Made by a program: the position numbers and the translations under genes. From Costus lasius (taxonomy: Eukaryota; Streptophyta; Magnoliopsida; Zingiberales; Costaceae), in the NCBI GenBank assembly GCA_027563935.2, contig CM050453.2, positions 62,294,018 through 62,358,017 of the forward strand: DNA of 64,000 nt, in the 5' to 3' direction. Within the stretch, counting starts at the first letter, position 1; each line of letters opens with the position of its first letter. This document shows, in pieces, positions 56,817 to 64,000 of this stretch. The notes under the pieces were generated by a model. That model ran no database searches and was not told where the DNA came from. It was given only the letters and a program-made list of their open reading frames with translations.

Positions 56817-59800
56817 ATGAGCTTCAATGTGCGATCCCTACTGGAAAGGGAGAAGTTTGCTGGGCCAAACTTCTCAGACTGGTACGGACACCTTAAGATT
56901 GTTCTTAAGGCTGAGAGGAAACTGTATGTTCTCGAGACGGCTATACCGCCTCAACCCGCTCCGAACGTCGCAAGGGCGGTTCGGGATGCCTATGAAAAGC
57001 ATGTCAATGATAGCATTGATGTCGCTTGCCTGATGCTAGCGTCTATGACGCCACAGCTGCAGCGTCAGCATGAGGATCTATCTGCTATAGAAATTATAGC
57101 AAACCTCAAGATGCTGTATGCTGCACAGGCGAGGACTGAACGCTATAATTTGACCAAGCTATTCTTTCAGAGCAAACTGGCTGAAGGGAGTCCAGTGGGA
57201 GCTCATGTGCTCAAGATGATTGGGCACAAAGAGGCTCTAGAGAAACTGGGGCATACCATCAATCAGGAGCTTGCTGTAGACATTATTCTGCAGTCTCTCC
57301 CGGCCTCTTTCGATCCGTTCATTATTAATTTTAATATGAACATGATCGACTGTACACCGGCAGAGTTGCTGAATATGCTCTTGACTACAGAGGAAACTCT
57401 AAAGGGAAAGCCTTCAACCTCTGTCTTGATGTTTCCTTCTAGGAACAAGAAGAAGGGGAAGAAGGGCAAAGCCCCTGTCAAGAATTACAACAAGGCTCTG
57501 AAACAAAAGGTGAAGCGGTCGAAGGACAACAGATGTTTCCACTGTGGCCAGCTGGGTCACTGGAAAAAGGACTGCAAAGTGCTCCAAGGAGACAAGAAGG
57601 GAAGCATCGCTTCTGGCTCAGGTATTTTCGTGACTGAAGTCATGATATCCTCTTCTTCTATTTCATGGGTGTTGGACACTGCATGTGGAGTTCACATTTG
57701 TTCAAATGTACAGGAACTCAAGAGAAGAAGACAGGTGGGACAGCATGAGGTGGACCTACGAGTTGGAAACGGGGCACGGGTTGCTGCTGTTGCTGTAGGA
57801 ACTTATTACATCTCATTACCATCTGGAATTGTATTAGAACTGAACAATTGTTATTTTGTACCTAGCATTACCAAGAATATTATCTCAATTCCTGCTCTTG
57901 TCAGGAAAGGGTTTTCCTTTGAATGCAAGACTTCAAAGTGTTATCTTTCTCTTGATAATATTGTTTATGCTACTGGGTCAATTAACAATGGGTTATTCAT
58001 GTTGGACATGGAATGTTCTATACAAAATATTGATAATAAGAAAGCCAAGTATGCTGATGACAGCACCTTGCTATGGCATAGTCGTTTAGGCCATATTAAC
58101 AAGAAGCGCATTAAGCGGTTGCATGACCATGGACTGCTGGGATCATTCTCCTATGAGGAGATTGATACATGCAAAGCTTGTTTAATGGGTAAAATGACGA
58201 AGTCTCCTTTTCCTCACAAAGGTCAAAGGGCTTCAGGTTTACTTGACCTTATACACAGTGATGTGTGTGGGCCATTTAGTAAACATGCCAGAGGTGGCTA
58301 TTCATACTTCATTACCTTTACTGATGATTTCAGTAGATATGGGTATGTCTATCTAATGAGACATAAAAGTGAATCTTTTGACAAGTTCAAAGAGTTCAAG
58401 AATGAAGTACAGAATCAGCTAGGCCGAAATATCAAAGCACTTCGTTCAGATCGAGGTGGTGAATACCTAAGTCGAGAGTTTACTGACTATCTGAAGGAGT
58501 GTGGGATCATCTCACAGCTCACTCCGCCAGGAACACCGCAGTGGAATGGTGTGTTCGAGAGGAGGAACAGAACCTTACTTGACATGGTTCGGTCAATGAT
58601 GAGTCAGGCTACTCTACCTTACTCCTTTTGGGGATTTGCACTGGAAACAGCTGCAAAGGTACGAAACCGAGTGCCATCCAAGGTAGTTTCTAAGACTCCA
58701 TATGAGTTTTGGTATGGGAAACAGCCGAGCTTGACATTTATTAAGATCTGGGGTTGCGAGGCTTATGTCAAAAAGCTCGCCTCTGGGAAACTGGAGAGCA
58801 GATCTGAGAAATGCATCTTTGTCGGTTACCCTAAGGAAACTAAGGGTTATTATTTCTACGATCCCAAAGAGAACAAGGTATTTGTTGCTCGGACGGCAAT
58901 TTTTCTTGAGAAGGAATTTCTTCTGCAAGAAGCCAGTGGGAGAGAAATAAAGCTGGATGAGAATCCAGAGGAAGGACAAAGTAGTCAAGCACAATTGGAT
59001 GAGCCTGAGCCAGTAGAACAGGTTACTGAACAACCTGAGGCTCAGATATCACGGGAACCGCAAAGATCGGGAAGGATCCGTCGACAGCCTGAGCGCTATG
59101 ACGGAGTCTACATCATTGATCATGATGAACCCCTTACTTATGCGGATGCGGTCAGTGGACCGGAATCAGCTAGATGGCTTGAAGCTATGCGAGCCGAGAT
59201 GGACTCCATGTCAGATAACCAAGTCTGGGATTTGGTTGATCCGCCTCCGGGAGTAATCCCTATAGGCTGTAAATGGATCTTCAAGAAGAAGATTGACATG
59301 GATGGTAACGTGGTTACCTATAAAGGCAGGCTAGTTGCGAAAGGTTTCAAACAAATCTACGGGATAGATTATGATGAAACTTTCTCTCCTGTAGCCATGT
59401 TCAAGTCTATTCGGATTATTCTCGCGATAGCGGCATATTATGATTATGAGATCTGGCAGATGGATGTGAAGACCGCTTTCCTTAATGGAAAACTGGATGA
59501 GGATGTGTATATGACACAACCTGAAGGTTTCACTGTTCCATCAGATCGTCATAAAATATGCAAGTTAAAGAAGTCCATTTATGGACTTAAACAAGCATCA
59601 AGAAGCTGGAATATTCATTTTGATGAATCAATCTGTGAATTTGGTTTCATCAAGAATGAAGATGACCCGTGTGTATATAAGAGGTTTAGTGGGAGCGTGA
59701 TTACTTTCCTAGTCCTCTACGTCGATGATATCTTAATCATTGGAAACGATATTCCTGAACTGCATGCTGTTAAAGCATGGTTAAGAAAATGTTTCCAGAT

Positions 59801-59847
59801 GAAAGATCTAGGAGAAGCAGCCTATGTATTAGGTGTGAAGATCTACA
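56817..59847 (+). pseudogene. Element H copia polyprotein, first part (gag to RT)
   Basis: About 1010 codons with no stop or frameshift: gag, CCHC knuckle (CFHCGQLGHWKKDC), protease WVLDTACG, integrase with HHCC and a DDE motif (FERRNR in place of SERRNR, Glu kept), and RT through YVDDI to GEAAYVLGVKIY. At 59847 the frame runs into solo LTR I (a false end at 59978). With LTR I and one target copy set aside, this part and 61553-62406 together total 3885 nt in one frame, so H alone has no substitution-type stop. It still lacks PBS and a complete 5' LTR, so it could at most have supplied proteins before LTR I arrived. Confidence 0.94.
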
Positions 59848-61547
59848 TGAAGGACCCCTTTCAAGAGGGGGGCGAAACCCTAAACATGCGCATATGGGAG
59901 CTTTTTGCATGGGCGGAAATAGGGCTTCAAGAATCGCATGCATCATATATGATCAACTTGAAGTTGCATATATCTTAAATCGAATCATACCATAGCCATG
60001 AGGAAGATGGCGACTTGGAAGTAGAGAACAAAATTGATCTCCTCCAAAAGGCGCGCACACAAGAAGAAGTTGGCTTTCTCCTTGTCGTCCTTTGTGCTAG
60101 CAAAGGGCTTCAAGAGTCCTAATCGCTTGAAGGAGAATCCTTGGATGTCTTCTTGGCTTGCCGAATACCTCCTCTTCACTCTCGGCGATGAGACACACTC
60201 AAGAGCTCTACTTCGCCAAAGAGAGAAGCATTGAAGCAAAGGCATTTTTTTTTCTTGGCTTATGGCGTTGAGGCGTTGAGGCTTCCAAATATGGTAAGCC
60301 TTCACTCTCGCGCGTTCACGCTTAGTGAACTAATCAAAACGCCTAATTACTTGAACCATGCCTTCACACTCTTGAACCGGTTCAATTGACTTTGGTTCAA
60401 CGACCAAATCAAACCAAGACCAAACCAAGACATGCCATGGTCTAAATCTAATATGAACCAAGAAGGTTCAAGATCTAACCATTCATATCCAGATGCACTT
60501 GATCTCACCGATCTAGCATCAATACTCTCGATCGAAGCTTACCGATCTAAAGCTCTAATCAATCAAACATGATCAGACCAGATCTCACTTACAATCAGAG
60601 TCTAAACTCCTTTTAACTGAACCAAAACAATTCAGTCCACACGATCTGACATAAGAAAGCCATATCATCAAATTGTGCGACCCTGAGGGTTTCCTTTAAA
60701 TGTCGGTAACGATAACTTACGTTATCACGATCAGTGAGGGGTATCTAGCAACACATCACTGTCTCCCGATATAAAGGAAAGAGTCTTCCAAGACTACACC
60801 CAAACCATAGCACAAGTGTGAATCAACTTCACAAGGCATGCATGTATCCTTTGCCACTGGATGTTCTTATTGGACAAGCAGGTCAAGCTTGTAACTCCAA
60901 TATGATGAGCATGATCAGATCAGATGAACATAGTCACCTGGGTATGGCCATACACTTTCTCAATCATCTCATCTAGGGGGCCCCTATAGAACATCACACT
61001 CCTTCAACAAGGAGACGGCAATCCTATATCTATCACTAGTGTCCCAACCTGACTCATGATCATTATCCAAGATAGTCTATAACCATTATGTTTCAAATGA
61101 TATCGAACTACCTCAAAACAATGACAATCATCATTTAGAAACATAAGTGATCTCAAGTCAGAGGACATGTGCCACTTGATGCAAACAAGGATTATTCACA
61201 TTGTGACAAGCAATTGAATATCCTAGTAGGGTCTGTCCAGTACATCCAATGTACCCATGAGTCTACATCTTATTCCATGCTCGAAGCATCCTATAAGATT
61301 AGAACACATATTAGTCTCAATCATATCAAGGCTGTCTCATGTTCACCAAGATATCTCGACTAAGGACAATACAGCATGTCAGCCTAGCTGAACAGCATTG
61401 AGACATTATTCAGAAGTACACTTATTGCAGCAGACAATGTAACAAACTGAATAACAACCATTGCCTTTATAAACATAAAAGTTTATATACATGATACTGA
61501 TACAATCCCAAGGCCTCAAACATTAGCCTTAAGGGCATACCCCAACA
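59848..61547 (-). repeat. Solo LTR I (family 1, inverted, 1700 bp) in element H
   Basis: The plus strand runs TGAAGGACCCC to CATACCCCAACA, the reverse complement of a full family-1 LTR. TSD CTACA at 59843-59847 and 61548-61552. No internal region, so it is a solo LTR produced after insertion. Hairpin at 60280-60300 and donor-like ATGGCTATG|GT on the minus strand (59999-59989). Confidence 0.96.
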
Positions 61548-61552
61548 CTACA

Positions 61553-62406
61553 GGGATAGATCTAAGAGGCTTCTCGGGCTGTGCCAGAGTACCTACATCG
61601 ATAAAGTCCTGGAGAGATTTCATTTAGAGAATTCTAAAAGAGGATATCTTCCAGTCAGACATGGTCTGAATCTTTCAAAGAGTCAGTGTCCACAAACACA
61701 GACTGAGAAAGATGAAATGGACAATACGCCTTATGCTTCGGCTATTGGATCCATTATGTATGCGATGTTGTGTACTCGCCCAGACGTCTCTTACGGGTTA
61801 AGCGTGACCAGTCGATTCCAAAGTAATCCAGGTCAGGCGCACTGGATTGCAGTCAAGAACATTTTAAAATATCTTCGGAGGACCAAAGATATGTTCTTGA
61901 TATATGGAGGTCAGGAAGAACTCAGTATTGATGGATATACTGACGCTACGTTCCAGTCTGACCAGGATGATTTCCGATCGCAATCAGGCTATATTTTTAG
62001 CTTGAATGGAGGAGTAGTGGTGTGGAAAAGTTTCAAACAGTCTATCGTTGCTGATTCCACAACAGAAGCCGAGTATGTTGCAGCCTCGGAAGCATCCAAG
62101 GAGGCAGTGTGGATTCGTAAGTTCATTCAGGAACTTGGTGTTGTTCCTTCGAGTGCAGATCCTTTGGTTATCTTCTGTGATAACACTAGAGCAATCGCAC
62201 AGGCAAAGGAACCACGGTCGCACCAGAAGTCCAAGCACATACAGAGAAGGTTTCACTTGATCCGGGAGATCATTGATCGTGGTGAGATCAAAATCTGCAA
62301 GGTTCATACAGATGACAATCTGGCAGACCCGCTTACCAAGCCTCTGGCGCAGCAGAAGCATGAGAAGCACTGTAATAATATGGGTTTGAGATTTCTCAAC
62401 CATTAG
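61553..62406 (+). pseudogene. Element H copia polyprotein, second part (end of RT and RNase H)
   Basis: Continues the frame cut at 59847, with no stop until the natural TAG at 62404-62406. RNase H motifs: YTDATF, TTEAEY, FCDNTRAI (Arg where other copies have Gly), and the C-terminus DDNLADPLTKPLAQQKH. An internal Met at 61717 makes a 229-codon open frame, but this is only the tail of the polyprotein and not a separate gene. The polypurine tract follows at 62410-62426. Confidence 0.94.
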
Positions 62407-62426
62407 ATTAAGTGCAAGTGGGAGAT

Positions 62427-64000
62427 TGTTGGGGTATGCCCTTAAGGCTAATGTTTGAGGCCTTGGGATTCTTTCCGTATCATGTATAAACTCTTATGTT
62501 TATAAAGGCAATGGTTGTTATTCAGTTTGTTACATTGTCTGCTGCAATAAGTGTGCTTCTGAATAATGTCTCAAAGCTGTTCAGCTAGGCTGACATGCTG
62601 TAATGTCCTTAGTCGAGATATCTTGGTGAATATGAGACAGCCTTGATATGATTGAGACTAATATGTGTTCTAATCTTATAGGATGCTTCGAGCATGGAAT
62701 AAGATGTAGACTCATGGGTACATTGGATGTACTGGACAGACCCTACTAGGATATTCGATTGCTTGTCACAATGTGAATAATCCTTGTTTGCGACAAGTGG
62801 CACATGTCCTCTGACTTGAGATCACTTGTGTTTCTAAATGATGATTGTCATTGTTTTGAGGTAGTTCAATATCATTTGAAACATAATGGTTATAGACTAT
62901 CTTGGATAATGATCATGAGTCAGGTTAGGGCACTAGTGATAGATATAGGATTGCCGTCTCCTTGATTGGAGTGTGATGTTCTAAAGGGGCCCCCCTGGAT
63001 GAGATGATTGAGAAAGTGTATGGCCATACCCAGGTGACTATGTTCATCTGATCTAATCATGCTCATCATATTGGAGCTACAGGCTTGACACGCTTGTCCA
63101 ATAAGAATATCCAGTGGCAAAGGAAACATGTATGCCTAGTGAAGTGGATTCACACTTGTGCTGTGGTTTGGGTGTAGTCTTGGAAGACTCTTTCCTTTAT
63201 ATCGGGAGATAGTGATGTGTTGCTAGATACCCCTCACTGATTGTGATAACGTAAGTTATCGTTACCGACATTTAAAGGAAACCCTTAGGGTCGCACAATT
63301 TGATGATATAGCTTACTTAAGTCAGATCGTGTGGACTGAATTGTTTGGGTTCAGTTTAAATGGAGTTTAAACTCTGATTGTAAGTGAGATCTGGTCTGAT
63401 CATGTTTGATTGATTAGGGCTTGAGATCGGTAAGCTTCGATCGAGAGTATTGATGCTGGATCGGTGAGATCAAGAGCATCGAGAGATGTATGGTTAGATC
63501 TTGAACCTTCATGGTTCATATGAGATTTAGACCATGGCTTGGCTTGGTTCAATTTGGTCTTTGAACCAATTGCAATTGGACCGAACACAATTGAACCGGT
63601 TCACATATGTGAACGCATGGTTCAATTGAACTGGCGTTTTGGATGGGTTCACATGACATAAGCGCATGGCTTCATGACTTTCCAATTTTGGAAGTCTTGT
63701 AACGCCTAACGCCTAAACGCCAATTTGCCTAAACACCTCTTGTCTTCGAAGCTCTCTTGTGTGTGGTGTATCGTCGAGACGAAGAGGAGAGCTTTCGGAA
63801 AAGAGAGGATCATCTCATCTCCTCCATACGAAAGGATAACTTGGCTTTTTTGCTAGCACAAGAATTGCGCAAGGAGGAAGCCATCATCACCTTTGTGTGC
63901 GTCTTCTTTGGAGGAGAGCCAATTCGCCCTCTTGCTTCCAAATCGCCATCCACTCATGGCCATGGTGAGATCTTCTCTTGATCTATGAAATGAATCAAAG
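62427..64000 (+). repeat. 3' LTR of element H (1574 bp in window, incomplete)
   Basis: It starts TGTTGGGG after the polypurine tract and reaches the window end just past ATGGCCATG|GT (63956-63966). Hairpin at 63676-63696 (GACTTTCCAA/TTGGAAGTC). About 100 bp of LTR are expected beyond the window. Confidence 0.95.

Larger units (their letters stand above)
55623..64000 (+). mobile_element. Copia family 1 element H (3' end outside window), with internal deletion and solo LTR I
   Basis: It starts TGTTGGGG at 55623 after ATTTA (55618-55622), the probable target copy. The 5' LTR is truncated at 56477, where a deletion joins it to the leader just before hairpin H2; this removed the LTR 3' half, PBS and most of the leader. 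The polyprotein frame is otherwise open but carries solo LTR I in opposite orientation. The 3' LTR starts at 62427 and runs off the window. Confidence 0.95.

Noticed and set aside
1..64000. Host genes, CRISPR arrays, bacterial operons or an env-like third gene
   Set aside because: All long frames are accounted for by gag-pol pieces of the listed elements; no other protein family or direct-repeat-spacer pattern was seen.

Overview
This window is a block of nested LTR retrotransposons from a nuclear plant genome, almost certainly an angiosperm. The tRNA-iMet type primer-binding sites (TGGTATCAGAGC), the Ty1/copia and chromovirus-like Ty3/gypsy polyproteins, the 1.6-3.3 kb LTRs and the 5-bp target-site duplications (TSDs) all point that way. 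The species cannot be named from the sequence. I found no host gene, rRNA, intact tRNA gene or CRISPR array; practically every base belongs to an element.

Three kinds of element are present. Copia family 1 (LTR starts TGTTGGGGTATGCCC, about 1.6-1.7 kb; one 1294-codon gag-PR-IN-RT-RNaseH frame) has five internal-bearing copies, here called A (646-9815), B (window start-16733), D (21116-30146), G (45272-54387) and H (55623-window end), plus two solo LTRs, S (603-645 + 9821-11450) and I (59848-61547, minus). Copia family 2 has C (16734-18198, a fragment) and E (18199-55622 and beyond, minus strand, about 2.1 kb LTR). One long-LTR Ty3/gypsy element, F (32933-43942), is present.

The nesting can be read from matching TSDs. 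C is the oldest layer. B sits in C's leader, solo LTR S sits in B's gag (TSD TATGC), and A sits in S (GGGAT). E sits in C's protease region. Into E went D (TTATC), F (ACAGC, two codons after E's gag ATG), G (CCCTT) and H (probably ATTTA). Solo LTR I sits in H (CTACA). LTR divergence counted by eye agrees: E has about 22-24 differences in 848 bp, whereas A, F, D, G and H show roughly 0, 1, 5, 8 and 5.

Every polyprotein gene is broken. A has three in-frame stops and a lost natural stop. B has two 1-nt deletions, one stop and the S insertion. D has one stop, F has one stop, and G has three stops and a 1-nt insertion. H is open throughout but split by solo LTR I, and it has lost the 3' half of its 5' LTR and its PBS.

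The most interesting signal lies in the non-coding leaders. Each family-1 LTR carries an ATG-GCN-(A/T)TG|GT splice-donor-like site near its 3' end, and each gag is preceded by a branch point, polypyrimidine tract and AG whose use would fuse those three codons in frame to gag. The putative intron would contain the PBS and a set of covarying RNA hairpins. A second, sequence-variable but structure-conserved hairpin lies in the LTR itself. Together these suggest that splicing separates messenger RNA from packageable, reverse-transcribable genomic RNA.
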